A stretch of DNA of 64,000 bases from Haemophilus parahaemolyticus (lineage in GTDB: Bacteria; Pseudomonadota; Gammaproteobacteria; Enterobacterales; Pasteurellaceae), in assembly GCF_002015035.1 (NCBI RefSeq), contig NZ_MUXY01000001.1:675939-739938 (forward strand). Direction: 5' to 3'. The notes beneath the pieces are model-generated. The model did no database searches and was not told the origin of the DNA. It saw nothing but the letters and a program-made list of their open reading frames with translations. The position numbers and the translations under genes are program-made. Below are positions 18,851 to 28,690 of this stretch, piece by piece. The number at the start of each line of letters is the position of its first letter. Within the stretch, counting starts at the first letter, position 1.

Positions 18851-19732
18851 ATGCAAGATGCCATTTCGCAAACTTTATCGGAAAATAGACCGCTTAATCA
18901 AGCACTGCTTCATATTTTTAGTCGTCAAAATTGGGCGGGGTTCCTTTCTCATCAACAAGTTCAGCAAGTATGCCAACAATTGAAACTAGAACCCTTAGCC
19001 CTAGCGATGCAACTTTTACCTGTTGCTGCTTGTTATAGCCATACTGACATTTCACATTTTAAAGTGGGCGCAATTGCGATTGGTGAGCACGGCGATTTTT
19101 ATTTTGGTGCGAACCAAGAATTTGCCCATACCGCCATTCAGCAAACCATTCATGCGGAGCAAAGTGCAATTAGCCACGCCTGGCTAAGAGGCGAAAAACG
19201 AATTAGTGATATGGTAGTAAACTATACGCCATGTGGACACTGCCGCCAATTTATGAATGAATTGCATCAAGCTGAAAACATTGCGATCCATTTGCCACAT
19301 AGCCAACATAATCCACTGCATAGTTATTTACCTGATGCTTTTGGTCCGAAAAATTTAGACATTCATACATTATTACTTAATCAAGAAGATCACCAACTTA
19401 ATGAAAATCATCCTGATCAGCTAGTTCAGGAGGCTATCCATGCAGCCAATCAGGCTCATTGCCCTTATTCAAATAGCCCGCACGGCATTGCAATTTTATT
19501 TAGAAATGGGGAGATAATAACAGGGCGTTATGCAGAAAATGCAGCATTTAATCCGAGCCTTCCTGCCCTACAAACTGCTCTGAATTATGCTTATCTTAAT
19601 AATTTAGATTTAGCTGAAATTGAACGAATTGTATTGGCAGAGAAACCAACGAAACTTAGTTATAGAGAGATGACGGAACAATTATTGAACACGATTGTAG
19701 AAGTAAAAATGGAATATTTTATGATTAAATAA
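18851..19732 (+). CDS. cdd: Cytidine deaminase
   Basis: Deaminates cytidine and deoxycytidine to uridine forms in pyrimidine salvage. The large enterobacterial-type form has 293 residues with two homologous halves. The first half has the zinc and catalytic motifs [12 protein letters not shown] (His, Glu) and TPCGHCRQF (two Cys); the second half ([21 protein letters not shown]) has lost the zinc residues, as usual. The start at 18851 follows GGGAGAG; an in-frame TTG at 18833 is less likely. Confidence 0.95.
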   Translation: MQDAISQTLSENRPLNQALLHIFSRQNWAGFLSHQQVQQVCQQLKLEPLALAMQLLPVAACYSHTDISHFKVGAIAIGEHGDFYFGANQEFAHTAIQQTIHAEQSAISHAWLRGEKRISDMVVNYTPCGHCRQFMNELHQAENIAIHLPHSQHNPLHSYLPDAFGPKNLDIHTLLLNQEDHQLNENHPDQLVQEAIHAANQAHCPYSNSPHGIAILFRNGEIITGRYAENAAFNPSLPALQTALNYAYLNNLDLAEIERIVLAEKPTKLSYREMTEQLLNTIVEVKMEYFMIK

Positions 19733-19744
19733 TGAGCATTACAC

Positions 19745-19786
19745 AGCAGTTACGACCATTGTTAAAAATAACTTTGTGTAACTGCT
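19745..19786. terminator. Hairpin between convergent cdd and queE
   Basis: AGCAGTTAC (19745-19753) pairs perfectly with GTAACTGCT (19778-19786); the loop holds GTTA-AAAA-TAAC. No T run follows on either strand, so termination efficiency is doubtful. Confidence 0.4.
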
Positions 19787-19811
19787 ACATAATACCCTAT
19801 TTCTTATTCAT

Positions 19812-20450
19812 TTACTCAATCCCCACAATCTTGTGCGTTTGCAAACTCAGCTGCCATTTGGGTTTATTTATGCGCTGATTAAGCTGCCCTAACTGGGTAA
19901 TTGTTTCGAGCAAATTCATTTTGCCATCAATTTCGCACGGCGAGAGATAATAATGCTCTGCTTGAATTTGTTGCTCAATCTGCTCGCAAAATGCTAACAC
20001 ATTTTCATCCGCCACAATGCGAACTTCATGAGCAAAAGGAATACAACGGCGTTGATATTTCTCTTGATACAACCGTTTCGGGCTAGTTGCAATATAATCA
20101 ATCTGTTTCGGTACTTCTTTCAAGCCATTAGTTTCAATCGCTAAAAAATAGCCCTCTAGTTTGAATGCATCCAATAACACGCCTAGATTAGATTGAATAG
20201 TTGGCTCTCCACCTGTGATGATAATATTCCTTGCTGAATAGGATTTCACTTTGGCTAAAATCTGCTCCAACGTCCAACTTTCAAACGTCATATAATCGGT
20301 ATCGCACCACGGGCAAGTAAGGTTACATTTGCCAAAACGGACAAAAATGCTCGGTATTCCCGTGTTAAAACCTTCTCCTTGCAAGCTCTCAAAAATCTCA
20401 ACAATCGGGTAAGTGATGGTGCTAAAAATGGTATTTTGCATTTTACTCAT
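19812..20450 (-). CDS. queE: 7-carboxy-7-deazaguanine synthase
   Basis: Radical SAM enzyme turning 6-carboxytetrahydropterin into 7-carboxy-7-deazaguanine. The cluster motif is CNLTCPWCDTDY (Cys-X3-Cys-X2-Cys), after the substrate-binding EIFESLQGEGFNTGIPSIFVRFG; IITGGEPTIQ follows. The start is taken as ATG 20450, 5 bp after the queD stop, giving 212 residues; ATG 20441 is also possible. An upstream reading to 20492 would overlap queD and has no family match. Last gene of queCDE. Confidence 0.94.
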   Translation of the reverse strand: MSKMQNTIFSTITYPIVEIFESLQGEGFNTGIPSIFVRFGKCNLTCPWCDTDYMTFESWTLEQILAKVKSYSARNIIITGGEPTIQSNLGVLLDAFKLEGYFLAIETNGLKEVPKQIDYIATSPKRLYQEKYQRRCIPFAHEVRIVADENVLAFCEQIEQQIQAEHYYLSPCEIDGKMNLLETITQLGQLNQRINKPKWQLSLQTHKIVGIE

Positions 20451-20454
20451 CAAT

Positions 20455-20898
20455 TTACACCGCTTGTAAGTGTGGGGCTTGCGAATATTCACAGTAAGAC
20501 GTTGGCGTTTCCCACAGGCGAATAAGAGTAACTGTCAACCCCTCTTTTCTGAGCTTATCAAACATATATTTTGCCATCTCTTCCGCCGTGGATCGGCTTG
20601 GAATGCCATAGACTTTTGAATCTAAATCGATTAACAAATTCGCCACTTTGCTCTCTTTTGGGCTGTTAAGATCGTAAATAAACGCATGATCCATCGGGTC
20701 TAAAATATGTGTTTTTACGGTAGCTTTCAGATCAGCATAATCCATCACCATCCCACGTTTTGCCCCTTCTGCGACTAACTCGCCTGCTACTTCAACTTGC
20801 AATTTGTATGTGTGCCCATGCAGATTTTTACATTTGCCATCATGCCCATCGAGCATATGAGCCATATCAAAACTAAATTCTTTCGCGATTTTAAACAT
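20455..20898 (-). CDS. queD: 6-carboxy-5,6,7,8-tetrahydropterin synthase
   Basis: Converts dihydroneopterin triphosphate to 6-carboxytetrahydropterin. The start is set at ATG 20898 ([16 protein letters not shown]), overlapping the queC stop by 8 bp, so the genes are coupled; 147 residues. Zinc-binding histidines appear in DMAHML and [12 protein letters not shown], and the catalytic Cys in [11 protein letters not shown]. The C-terminal [11 protein letters not shown] to [12 protein letters not shown] and [12 protein letters not shown] are typical. Confidence 0.95.
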   Translation of the reverse strand: MFKIAKEFSFDMAHMLDGHDGKCKNLHGHTYKLQVEVAGELVAEGAKRGMVMDYADLKATVKTHILDPMDHAFIYDLNSPKESKVANLLIDLDSKVYGIPSRSTAEEMAKYMFDKLRKEGLTVTLIRLWETPTSYCEYSQAPHLQAV

Positions 20899-21565
20899 CT
20901 TTTTTCTCTCTTTCTGCAAGGTATTCATTCAAGCCTTTTTCACGCAACACACAGCTTGGGCAAGTGTGGCAGCCGCCTTCCACGCCTAAATAGCAGGTGT
21001 GTGTGTGTTCAAGAATATAGTCAAACACGCCCAGCTCATCTGCTAATTTCCACGTCTCTTTTTTGGTGAGATACATCAACGGTGTACGGATGTTGAAGTT
21101 ATAATCCATCGCCAAGTTCATCGTTACATTCATTGATTTTACGAATACATCACGACAATCAGGATAACCGCTGAAATCGGTTTCACACACGCCTGTGTAA
21201 ATGGTCGAAATGCCCTGCCCTTTGGCATAAATCCCCGCATAAAGTAAGAATAAGGCGTTGCGTCCATCCACGAAGGTATTTGGTTTATCGCCCTCTTGCT
21301 GAATTTCTGCAGCTTCTTGCATCAAGGCATTGGTGGTAATCGCTTTGATCACCGATGTGTCAATTAAGGTCTGTTTTACGCCAACATCTTTGGCAATCCA
21401 TTCGGCTTTTTCAAGCTCAATCGCGTGGCGTTGCCCATATTGGAAGGTCACCACTTCAACATTTTCCTTGCCAAATTCTTTAATCGCTTGGAAAAGACAA
21501 GTAGTGGAATCTTGCCCGCCTGAGAAAATCACGAGGGCTTTTTTAGGTTGTTGAGATAGGTTCAT
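20891..21565 (-). CDS. queC: 7-cyano-7-deazaguanine synthase
   Basis: ATP-dependent formation of preQ0 from 7-carboxy-7-deazaguanine and ammonia. The PP-loop [13 protein letters not shown] is at about residues 14-27, and four zinc cysteines appear in [18 protein letters not shown]. The 224 residues match the family. It is first in queCDE; its leader carries a preQ1 riboswitch whose AAGGA end is also the ribosome binding site of this gene. Confidence 0.97.
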   Translation of the reverse strand: MNLSQQPKKALVIFSGGQDSTTCLFQAIKEFGKENVEVVTFQYGQRHAIELEKAEWIAKDVGVKQTLIDTSVIKAITTNALMQEAAEIQQEGDKPNTFVDGRNALFLLYAGIYAKGQGISTIYTGVCETDFSGYPDCRDVFVKSMNVTMNLAMDYNFNIRTPLMYLTKKETWKLADELGVFDYILEHTHTCYLGVEGGCHTCPSCVLREKGLNEYLAEREKKDV

Positions 21566-21571
21566 TGTGTA

Positions 21572-21609
21572 TCCTTAGTTTTTTTATGTGGGAGGTTCTC
21601 GAACCACAA
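21572..21609 (-). promoter_or_regulatory. Class I preQ1 riboswitch controlling queCDE
   Basis: On the minus strand: stem GTGG/CCAC extended by flanking T-A pairs, a 12-nt loop beginning TTCGAG, then the A-rich tail ATAAAAAAACTAAGG. Stem, loop length and tail match the class I preQ1 aptamer known from Bacillus subtilis queC. The final AAGGA lies 6 bp before the queC ATG, so ligand-induced folding would hide the ribosome site and lower translation when preQ1 is plentiful. Confidence 0.9.
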
Positions 21610-21617
21610 GAAAAAGT

Positions 21618-21660
21618 AAGCGGTAAAATTTTGACAATTTGTTACAAAATCTTACCGCTT
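21618..21660 (-). repeat. Inverted pair of uptake-sequence cores in the queC leader
   Basis: AAGCGGTAA and TTACCGCTT (outer ends 21618 and 21660) form a hairpin with additional AAATTTT/AAAAT pairing. It may end the transcript of the upstream lipoprotein gene, but it also lies downstream of the queC promoter and directly before the aptamer. Confidence 0.55.
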
Positions 21661-21670
21661 GTAAGAGGCT

Positions 21671-21699
21671 ATTATAACGGAAAAATCAGCTACCAACAA
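21671..21699 (-). promoter_or_regulatory. Likely queC promoter
   Basis: On the minus strand TTGTTG (21694-21699), 17-bp spacer, perfect TATAAT (21671-21676). It overlaps the last codons of the upstream lipoprotein gene and would start transcription near 21664, just before the uptake-sequence hairpin and riboswitch. Confidence 0.65.
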
Positions 21700-22076
21700 A
21701 TATAACAATAATGCCACGGTGAGCCCCAATATGGGCGTTCAAAGCGGTAATATTGTTGCATCTCTTCTACTTCTGCTTGTGCTTTATAGCTATCCCACGC
21801 CATTTTATGGCAGGCTTGGAAAATCGGATTTTGGATTTTTTCCGCATAGGCTTTATCCAATTTTTCCTTTTCTTCAGCCGTTTGGCTAACTGGCGGATTA
21901 AGTTTTTGCTCCATCAGTGAAGCGGTTTCTGCATCACACTGTTTGGCTAATTCAATTGAAAGCAGCTGTTGAGCTTTAATTTTCTCTGCTTCTCTTTGTG
22001 CTTTTTGTGCTGGTGTTAAGGCACAGCCTGTCAATGCAAGGCTAACTAAAATGGTGATGAGATGTGAGTATTTCAT
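21690..22076 (-). CDS. Lipoprotein of unknown function
   Basis: A 128-residue protein with a lipoprotein signal (hydrophobic segment and LALTGC, lipid on Cys18). The mature part begins with a charged helix (TPAQKAQREAEKIKAQQLL), probably coiled, followed by a region with three further Cys and an aromatic C-terminus (RPYWGSPWHYCYICW). I do not recognise the family. It stands alone between the TorD-like gene and queC, and its 3' end contains the queC promoter. Confidence 0.7.
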   Translation of the reverse strand: MKYSHLITILVSLALTGCALTPAQKAQREAEKIKAQQLLSIELAKQCDAETASLMEQKLNPPVSQTAEEKEKLDKAYAEKIQNPIFQACHKMAWDSYKAQAEVEEMQQYYRFERPYWGSPWHYCYICW

Positions 22077-22118
22077 AGCACTTCCTTAAAGGTAAATTAA
22101 ATCTAGTTTAAATCTCTT

Positions 22119-22676
22119 TTAAATATCTTCATCGTCCAATTCATCTGCCATAGCACTTAACGCATCGCGGGTAAGTTGGGCAAGCGCTTTGTAAAAACCA
22201 TTATCTTTTGTTTCCACTAAACCTAAAAATTTATTCATACAAGGCAGAAGATATTTTTCAAACAACATTTGCTGAGCTTGGGTAGAATCCAGATGATCTT
22301 CAATCCAAGAGGCTGTAAGTAATAACAATGCAACGTGATCGGCTTGCTTCAATGCAGGCATTCCACGTTCATTTCTAAAGACAATAAAATCTTCAACAGA
22401 AACTTTATAAGCAGAAATAGCGGTCGGAATTTCTCCATTTTCTGCAAAAAGTGCTTGATAGCTTGGGGCTAATTCGGTAGGGTTAGCCTGTTTTTCTAAC
22501 AAGGTTAGCGAAAGTTCGCTTTGGCTGTCGGTATCTAATGCCCATTGCTGGCAAAGTCCACCTTGAGCAAGCCACGCAAATGTACTTGCTAAAATAGGAT
22601 CATTTGGTTGGCGATAAAAAAGATTACCGAATAGACGACATAAAAGTGAAAAATCATTAATGTGAGTATTGCTCAT
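22119..22676 (-). CDS. TorD/DmsD-family redox enzyme maturation chaperone
   Basis: All-helical 185-residue protein. Family signs are FSLLCRLFGNLFYRQPND at the start, LAPSYQALFAENGEIPTAISAYKVSVEDFIVFRNERGMPALKQADHV in the middle (the YxxLF and E/D-H-V region), and LLPCMNKFLGLVET later. Such chaperones guard the Tat signal peptides and cofactor loading of molybdoenzymes. No molybdoenzyme gene adjoins it, so the client is unknown. The start is taken at ATG 22676 (MSNTHINDF); an upstream in-frame start at 22688 is possible. Confidence 0.8.
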   Translation of the reverse strand: MSNTHINDFSLLCRLFGNLFYRQPNDPILASTFAWLAQGGLCQQWALDTDSQSELSLTLLEKQANPTELAPSYQALFAENGEIPTAISAYKVSVEDFIVFRNERGMPALKQADHVALLLLTASWIEDHLDSTQAQQMLFEKYLLPCMNKFLGLVETKDNGFYKALAQLTRDALSAMADELDDEDI

Positions 22677-22765
22677 AAAATAAACCAAAAATATTGAGTG
22701 AATGTCTCTATATTACACTCTACACAACTTTTATAGAACAAAAATAGACAAGAAGAGGAAATGCG

Positions 22766-23611
22766 ATGAAATATATTGGGGCTCATGTGAGTGCATCAGG
22801 TGGTGTTGAGCAAGCTGTGTTGCGTGCGGTAGACATTGGTGCAAATGCTTTTGCACTGTTTACCAAAAATCAGCGTCAATGGAAAGCACCACCATTAAAA
22901 GCAGAAACCATTGAGAAATTTAAACGCTTTTGCCAAGTACATCATTTTACTGTGGATCAAATTCTACCACACGACAGCTATTTGATTAACTTAGGTAGCC
23001 CTGAGATGGAAGGCTTAGAAAAATCGCGAGTGGCTTTTATTGATGAAATGGAACGAGCCAATCAGCTTGGTTTGAAATTGCTTAATTTCCATCCTGGTTC
23101 TCACTTAAATAAAATTTCTGAGCAAGACTGTTTAGCAAGAATTGCAGAATCAATTAACATTGCCGTGAGTAAAGTGCCAAATGTAGTTGCGGTCATTGAA
23201 AATACGGCAGGGCAAGGCTCAAATTTAGGCTATCGCTTCGAACATCTGGCAGAGATTATTGAACAAGTAGAGGATAAAAATCGTGTGGGCGTCTGTTTAG
23301 ATACTTGCCATACTTTTTCAGCGGGTTACGATATTAGCTCACTTGAACAATGCGAAAAAACTTTTGCCGAATTTGAACAAGTGGTTGGCTTTAAATATTT
23401 ACGCGGAATGCACCTCAATGGTTCAAAAACACCATTAGGCAGCCGAAAAGACCGTCACGATACGTTACGTGAAGGCACAATTGGCACAGCATTTTGCGAA
23501 TTTATTATGAAAGATGACCGCTTTGATGGCATTCCGATGATTTTAGAGACAATCAATCCTGATATTTGGGCAGAAGAGATAAAATTTTTACGGACATTAT
23601 CGAATAAATAA
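22766..23611 (+). CDS. nfo: Endonuclease IV
   Basis: Zinc-dependent apurinic/apyrimidinic endonuclease of base excision repair. The 281 residues start [13 protein letters not shown] and include metal ligands in [54 protein letters not shown] and MILETIN, the complete set for the three-zinc site. GAGG precedes the ATG. Single-gene unit divergent from the TorD-like gene. Confidence 0.97.
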   Translation: MKYIGAHVSASGGVEQAVLRAVDIGANAFALFTKNQRQWKAPPLKAETIEKFKRFCQVHHFTVDQILPHDSYLINLGSPEMEGLEKSRVAFIDEMERANQLGLKLLNFHPGSHLNKISEQDCLARIAESINIAVSKVPNVVAVIENTAGQGSNLGYRFEHLAEIIEQVEDKNRVGVCLDTCHTFSAGYDISSLEQCEKTFAEFEQVVGFKYLRGMHLNGSKTPLGSRKDRHDTLREGTIGTAFCEFIMKDDRFDGIPMILETINPDIWAEEIKFLRTLSNK

Positions 23612-23714
23612 GTTATACTCCTCTGACCTGTTTTCGCAATAATTTTTTATTGCATATTGATTAATCTTTTTAATAGGAATAAACACGCTTTAGTTGTTCT
23701 GGCGAGACAACATT

Positions 23715-24296
23715 ATGAATAAGAAATCTCCTTTTTTAACCAAACTAAAACTCTCATTGTTTGTTCTATTCGCAGGCTTTACGCTTCAAGCAAATGCGAG
23801 TTTAAGTAGCACCTCAACCCACCAAGTTAAAGCACGTATTGTGGCTAAAGCGGCAACAGCAGAGCAAATTCAGCAAAATGCGAAGCAAAAATCTGCAAAA
23901 GTAAAAGCGAATCAAAGTAAAACCACAAACTCAGAGAAAAGTGGCTCACAAAAAGTGAATCAAGTTTATCGCCAATGGGTGGGAACACGTTACCGTTTAG
24001 GTGGTACAGGTACAGCGGGAATTGATTGTTCAGCTTTTGTACAAAAAACAATGAGTGGTGCTTTTAACGTTCATCTTCCTCGTTCAACAGCGGAGCAACG
24101 TCATTCAGGTCGTTCCATTTCTAAATCAGATTTACAACCAGGCGATTTAGTCTTTTTCCGAAAGAATAATCACGTAGGTGTGTATATCGGTGGCGGAAAA
24201 TTTGTTCACGCCAGTACAAGCCAAGGGGTTACAACTAGCTCTCTTTCAGAAAGTTACTGGGCAAGAACTTATACACAATCACGCCGAGTGCTTTAA
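23715..24296 (+). CDS. NlpC/P60 cell-wall hydrolase (MepS/NlpC-like)
   Basis: Exported gamma-D-Glu-diaminopimelate type peptidoglycan peptidase. A signal peptide (MNKKSPFLTK to ANA) is followed by a basic low-complexity linker rich in Lys, Gln and Ser (about 35-80) and the NlpC/P60 domain: catalytic Cys in AGIDCSAFVQ, His in NHVGVYIGG and third polar residue near FVHASTSQGV. The start at ATG 23715 gives 193 residues; a TTG at 23694 is unlikely. No lipobox is present, unlike E. coli MepS. A terminator follows. Confidence 0.88.
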   Translation: MNKKSPFLTKLKLSLFVLFAGFTLQANASLSSTSTHQVKARIVAKAATAEQIQQNAKQKSAKVKANQSKTTNSEKSGSQKVNQVYRQWVGTRYRLGGTGTAGIDCSAFVQKTMSGAFNVHLPRSTAEQRHSGRSISKSDLQPGDLVFFRKNNHVGVYIGGGKFVHASTSQGVTTSSLSESYWARTYTQSRRVL

Positions 24297-24311
24297 TACG
24301 ATTTTGTTTAG

Positions 24312-24341
24312 GCCGTTATCAATGATAGCGGCTTTGTTTTA
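24312..24341 (+). terminator. Intrinsic terminator after the NlpC/P60 gene
   Basis: GCCGTTATC (24312-24320) pairs with GATAGCGGC (24324-24332, one G-T pair) around a 3-nt loop, followed by TTTGTTTT. Confidence 0.8.
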
Positions 24342-24426
24342 TCTGATTCCTAGGATTTTATGCTAGAATAATCCCCAATTTTTGTAAACCGTTCAGCAAA
24401 ATTAACCGCTTGGAGAAACTTTATCA

Positions 24427-25707
24427 ATGCTTCGTTTTTGGTACACTTTATTGAGCTATTGCATTCAGCCACTAATTTTGCTTTTTATGTGGAAGAAAAG
24501 CTTAAAACAGCCCAATTATCGCAAACGATTGAGTGAACGTTATGGGATTTATCCCCATTTCACGAAGCCTACACCAAACGGAATTATTGTGCACGCTGCC
24601 TCTGTGGGGGAAGTTATTGCTGCAACACCATTAATTAAAGCGATTCAAGTGCGCTATCCTAAATTGCCAATTACGATTACAACCGTTACACCAACAGGTT
24701 CAGCACGAGTAAAAGACGCATTTGGCGAAAGTGTGTCACACTTTTATTTGCCTTACGATCTACCTGATGCAATCAATCGCTTTATTGATTTTGTGCAACC
24801 TAAATTGATGATTGTGATTGAAACCGAACTCTGGCCGAATCTGATTGCACGTTTTCATCAACGAAATATTCCCTTTATTGTTGCGAATGCTCGCCTTTCT
24901 CCCCGCTCAGCTAAACGTTACGGTTGGATTAAATGTGCATTAAAAGGTACGTGGCAACGCATCAATATGATTTTAGCTCAAGATAAAGTCAGCGAACAAC
25001 GCTACTTGGATTTAGGTTATCCGCACGAAAAATTAGTCAACACAGGAAATTTAAAATTTGACCTTGAGATTACTAAACATCTCAGAGAAAAAGTATTTGA
25101 GACAGTAGAGGCGTTAAATGTTAGTAAGCGTTTAGTGTGGATTGCAGGAAGTACGCACGAGGGCGAAGAAAAAATCATATTAAACGCCCATCAAGAACTG
25201 CTTAAAAAACACCCAGATTTGCTGTTGATTTTAGTACCGCGCCATCCTGAACGTTTTAATCAGGTAGAAGAGCTTATTCAAAAATCGGGGCTATCTTATA
25301 AAAAACGTTCCCAATTTGAACCGCTTGAACAGACAATCCAAGTGTTACTTGGAGACACAATGGGTGAGATGATGGTGCTTTATGGTTTGGCGGAAATTGC
25401 TTTTGTTGGCGGAAGTTTAGTCAAACACGGGGGACACAATCCACTGGAGCCAATTGCGTTTGAACTTCCTGTTATTTCTGGTGTTCATACTTATAATTTA
25501 CCAGAAATTTTTGCCAAACTACGTTCTGTGCACGGTGTCATTGAAATAGAAAGTTCAGCAGTAGCACTGGCACAAACGGTTGCATTTTTACTTGAAAATA
25601 GGAATGCTCGAGAAAAAATTGCTCGTTATGGCTTTGAGGTATTAAAAGAAAATCAAGGTGCGTTAGCTCGCCACTTGCATTTATTAGCCCCTTATTTAGA
25701 AAAATAA
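24427..25707 (+). CDS. waaA: 3-deoxy-D-manno-octulosonic acid (Kdo) transferase
   Basis: Inner-membrane-attached glycosyltransferase adding Kdo to lipid A precursor. One N-terminal membrane segment is followed by a GT-B fold: [19 protein letters not shown] with the catalytic Glu, [19 protein letters not shown] and [16 protein letters not shown]. Length 426, normal. Haemophilus-type enzymes add a single Kdo; the sequence alone does not tell whether this one is mono- or bifunctional. It is followed 2 bp later by coaD, the usual order. Confidence 0.96.
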   Translation: MLRFWYTLLSYCIQPLILLFMWKKSLKQPNYRKRLSERYGIYPHFTKPTPNGIIVHAASVGEVIAATPLIKAIQVRYPKLPITITTVTPTGSARVKDAFGESVSHFYLPYDLPDAINRFIDFVQPKLMIVIETELWPNLIARFHQRNIPFIVANARLSPRSAKRYGWIKCALKGTWQRINMILAQDKVSEQRYLDLGYPHEKLVNTGNLKFDLEITKHLREKVFETVEALNVSKRLVWIAGSTHEGEEKIILNAHQELLKKHPDLLLILVPRHPERFNQVEELIQKSGLSYKKRSQFEPLEQTIQVLLGDTMGEMMVLYGLAEIAFVGGSLVKHGGHNPLEPIAFELPVISGVHTYNLPEIFAKLRSVHGVIEIESSAVALAQTVAFLLENRNAREKIARYGFEVLKENQGALARHLHLLAPYLEK

Positions 25708-25709
25708 AG

Positions 25710-26195
25710 ATGAAGAATATTGTAATTTATGCGGGAACGTTCGACCCGATTACTAATGGGCATTTAGATATTATTCGCCGTGCCGCGAGCTTGTTCGATA
25801 AAATCATTGTGGCAATTGCCAAGAACCCAAGTAAACAGCCAATGTTTTCACTCGAAGAGCGTACAGCACTAGTTGAACAAAGTTGCCAAACACTAGACAA
25901 TGTACAAGCGGTCAGTTTTTCAGGCTTGCTTGCAGATTTTGCAAAACAGTACGAAGCAACTGCATTAGTGCGCGGCATTCGTGGTAGTGATGATTTGGAA
26001 TATGAAATTCAGCTTGCTCAATTAAATGATAAACTAGCCCACGGCTTAGAAACGATTTTCCTACCACCTTCAGTAGAATGGCGTTACCTTTCTTCCACCA
26101 TGGTGAGAGAAATTCATAAACATCACGGTAATATTGAGCCTTTTGTGCCCGCGTACGTGATAGAATTATTAAAAAATAGAACAGAAAAGGAATAA
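25710..26195 (+). CDS. coaD: Phosphopantetheine adenylyltransferase
   Basis: Makes dephospho-CoA from 4'-phosphopantetheine and ATP. The 161 residues show the nucleotidyltransferase motif [17 protein letters not shown] and the second ATP motif [15 protein letters not shown]. It lies 2 bp after waaA and 2 bp before orn, so all three are probably one transcript. An uptake-sequence core (25904-25913) lies inside the gene. Confidence 0.97.
   Translation: MKNIVIYAGTFDPITNGHLDIIRRAASLFDKIIVAIAKNPSKQPMFSLEERTALVEQSCQTLDNVQAVSFSGLLADFAKQYEATALVRGIRGSDDLEYEIQLAQLNDKLAHGLETIFLPPSVEWRYLSSTMVREIHKHHGNIEPFVPAYVIELLKNRTEKE
25904..25913 (+). other. Representative DNA uptake sequence core
   Basis: ACAAGCGGTC is a full match to the Actinobacillus pleuropneumoniae-type uptake core. 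Other plain copies are at 31730-31738, 55200-55209 and 62476-62484; further copies form the inverted hairpin pairs listed separately. Such sequences favour uptake of kin DNA by natural transformation in Pasteurellaceae. Confidence 0.75.
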
Positions 26196-26197
26196 AA

Positions 26198-26746
26198 ATG
26201 AGCCAAGATAAACAAAATTTAATCTGGATAGACCTTGAAATGACAGGCTTAGATCCTGAAAAAGAACGCATTATTGAAATTGCGACGATTGTGACTGATA
26301 AAGATCTGAATATCTTAGCAGAAGGCCCTGTTCTTGCTATAAAACAATCTGATGAACTACTGGGTAAAATGAGCGATTGGTGCGTAAAAACGCATACCGA
26401 AAATGGCTTAATTAAGCGAGTGAAAGCAAGTAAGCTAACGGAGCGTGCCGCTGAGTTACAAACTATAGATTTTCTTAAAAAATGGGTACCAAAAGGTGTT
26501 TCACCAATCTGTGGCAACAGCATTGCACAAGATAAACGCTTTTTATACAAATATATGCCAGATTTGGCGGATTACTTCCATTACCGCCATTTAGATGTGA
26601 GCACCCTAAAAGAGCTGGCTCGCCGTTGGAAGCCTGAAATTCTAGAACTATTCAAAAAACAAAATACTCATTTAGCTTTAGATGATATTAAAGAATCAAT
26701 TAACGAACTGAAGTTTTATCGTGAGTATTTTATTAAACTTGATTAA
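26198..26746 (+). CDS. orn: Oligoribonuclease
   Basis: 3'-5' exonuclease that degrades RNA fragments of 2-5 nt, including pGpG. The DEDDh active site is visible: Asp and Glu in [11 protein letters not shown], Asp in [11 protein letters not shown], and His and Asp in [13 protein letters not shown]. Length 182, as in E. coli. Third gene of waaA-coaD-orn. Confidence 0.97.
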   Translation: MSQDKQNLIWIDLEMTGLDPEKERIIEIATIVTDKDLNILAEGPVLAIKQSDELLGKMSDWCVKTHTENGLIKRVKASKLTERAAELQTIDFLKKWVPKGVSPICGNSIAQDKRFLYKYMPDLADYFHYRHLDVSTLKELARRWKPEILELFKKQNTHLALDDIKESINELKFYREYFIKLD

Positions 26747-26802
26747 ATTTCCTTTGAATTGATATATTTTTCCTCACTTGCGACATTTTTTAAAAATTTT
26801 GC

Positions 26803-26830
26803 TTGTGAGGCACTGAGAAATTTGTATAAT
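26803..26830 (+). promoter_or_regulatory. Promoter of tRNA-Gly
   Basis: TTGTGA (26803-26808), 16-bp spacer, TATAAT (26825-26830), then GTCGC, a GC-rich discriminator of the kind found at stringently controlled stable-RNA promoters. The start would be about 25 bp before the mature tRNA. Confidence 0.7.
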
Positions 26831-26860
26831 GTCGCTATTCAATTCTGAATGACCTCAAAT

Positions 26861-26936
<76 letters not shown>

Positions 26937-27003
26937 TTTTTTTCTTCAAATTTCTTCATATCAATTTACTTTTCGTTTTTATTTTAAATAAGTTATTTTT
27001 GTT

Positions 27004-27504
27004 ATGACAGAACCTAATGCTTTTTATCTTCCTCACGAAGAAGCTTTATTACAATTCGGGCAACAATTCGCCTCTGCAATTCAAGATTACTTAACGCAAA
27101 CCCCAAGTGAAGGTGTGGTGATTTATTTGAATGGCGATTTAGGTGCAGGGAAAACCACGCTTACTCGTAGTATTGTTCGCCAGTTTGGTCATCAAGGTAA
27201 CGTAAAAAGCCCTACTTACACCTTAGTAGAAGAGTATCAACTCTCGCCAATTTCTGTGTATCACTTTGATTTATATCGCTTAGCTGATCCTGAAGAGCTT
27301 GAATTTATGGGCATTCGCGACTATTTCCGCCCGCAAACATTGTGTTTATTAGAATGGGCATCAAAAGGCGAGGGAATGATCCCAGAAGCAGATATTCTAG
27401 TGCAAATTGATTATGCAGAAGAGGGCAGAAATCTGCATTTATCTCCAAAATCAGAGAAAGGCATCCAAATCACCTCATTTTTGCACAAAATCACAAAAAT
27501 TTAA
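27004..27504 (+). CDS. tsaE: tRNA threonylcarbamoyladenosine biosynthesis ATPase
   Basis: ATPase partner of TsaB and TsaD in making t6A37 of ANN-decoding tRNAs. The P-loop is NGDLGAGKTTLTRS and the switch regions are NVKSPTYTLVEEY and YHFDLYRL. Length 166. It directly precedes amiB, the same pairing as in Haemophilus and E. coli. Confidence 0.95.
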   Translation: MTEPNAFYLPHEEALLQFGQQFASAIQDYLTQTPSEGVVIYLNGDLGAGKTTLTRSIVRQFGHQGNVKSPTYTLVEEYQLSPISVYHFDLYRLADPEELEFMGIRDYFRPQTLCLLEWASKGEGMIPEADILVQIDYAEEGRNLHLSPKSEKGIQITSFLHKITKI

Positions 27505-27534
27505 TCGCTTGTAATTTGTAATAAAAGGAATGAT

Positions 27535-28650
27535 ATGAATAAGTTTATCCATTTCTTAACGATCGCATGGTTCGGTCTGTTAAGTGTAAATAGTTATGCA
27601 AAAACCGTTGTGGCAATTGATGCTGGACACGGTGGAAAAGATCCTGGGGCCATTGGAAAAAAACTTGGTATTAAAGAGAAAGATGTTACGCTTGCTATCG
27701 CTAAAGAATTAAAAGCCTTACTTGATGCCGATCCTAATTTCAAAGCTGTTATGACTCGCAAAACGGATACCTTTGTACAATTACCTGAGAGAACAGAAAT
27801 TGCCCGTAAAAATCGTGCGAACTATCTGGTTTCAATTCACGCTGATTCATCTCCTCGCTATGATAATATGAAAGGTGCTTCCGTTTGGGTACTTTCTAAC
27901 CGTCGAGCTAACGATGAAATGGGTTTATTGCTAGAAGAGAGTGAAAAAAAATCAGAGCTTTTGGGTGGAGCAGGACGGATTTTGGCACACAATAACGAAC
28001 GTTACTTAAACCAAACAGTACTTGATTTGCAATTTTCTCACGTACAACGTACAGGATATGCATTAGGAACAAAGGTGATTGGAAGAATGGCAAAAATTAC
28101 TTCATTAGCCAAATCACAACCACAACACGCAAGTTTAAGCGTGCTCCGTTCGCCAGATATTACTTCTGTCTTAGTCGAAACGGGTTTTTTATCGAATCCC
28201 GTTGAAGAGCAAAAGCTCTCTACAGCAACCTATCGCAAGCAAATTGCAAAAGCAATTTATGATGGCTTAGTTTCTTACCGCAAGCAAAATGGTAATTCTT
28301 TAGATAATAAAACAGTTACTGAGAAAGAACCTAAAGTAAAAGTATCTAAAGAAAAAAAAGTAGACAATAAACCTGATATGACGCAAGCGGTCAAAAATAA
28401 CGAAAAATCAGCAAATCGTACTGAAACTAAAATTGATACTCCAATGGGAAAAGAAAAAACAAACGAGAGCAAAAAAGAAGATTCATCACGTAAAATCCAA
28501 AAATCAAATAATAGCTATCACCTAGTTCAACAAAATGAAACGTTGTATTCAATTGCCCGTGTGTACAATACAACACCTGAAAAACTCAGTAAGCTGAATA
28601 ACATTAAAAATAACAAAATTGTCGTAGGGAAAAAATTAAAGATAGAATAA
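27535..28650 (+). CDS. amiB: N-acetylmuramoyl-L-alanine amidase
   Basis: Periplasmic zinc amidase that splits septal peptidoglycan during cell separation. Signal peptide (1-22), then the Amidase_3 domain: AIDAGHGGKDPGA (His), LPERTEIARK (Glu), LVSIHADSSP (His), SVLVETGFLSNP (Glu). A lysine-rich linker (about 245-325) leads to one C-terminal LysM domain (YHLVQQNETLYSIARVYNTT). Length 371. Activity is normally released by EnvC or NlpD type partners, not present here. Confidence 0.95.
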   Translation: MNKFIHFLTIAWFGLLSVNSYAKTVVAIDAGHGGKDPGAIGKKLGIKEKDVTLAIAKELKALLDADPNFKAVMTRKTDTFVQLPERTEIARKNRANYLVSIHADSSPRYDNMKGASVWVLSNRRANDEMGLLLEESEKKSELLGGAGRILAHNNERYLNQTVLDLQFSHVQRTGYALGTKVIGRMAKITSLAKSQPQHASLSVLRSPDITSVLVETGFLSNPVEEQKLSTATYRKQIAKAIYDGLVSYRKQNGNSLDNKTVTEKEPKVKVSKEKKVDNKPDMTQAVKNNEKSANRTETKIDTPMGKEKTNESKKEDSSRKIQKSNNSYHLVQQNETLYSIARVYNTTPEKLSKLNNIKNNKIVVGKKLKIE

Positions 28651-28656
28651 TGCTTT

Positions 28657-28690
28657 AATGGCTAATTCAAAATGAGTTAGCCATTTTTTA
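28657..28690 (+). terminator. Intrinsic terminator of amiB
   Basis: AATGGCTAA (28657-28665) pairs with TTAGCCATT (28677-28685), followed by TTTTTA. Confidence 0.88.
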
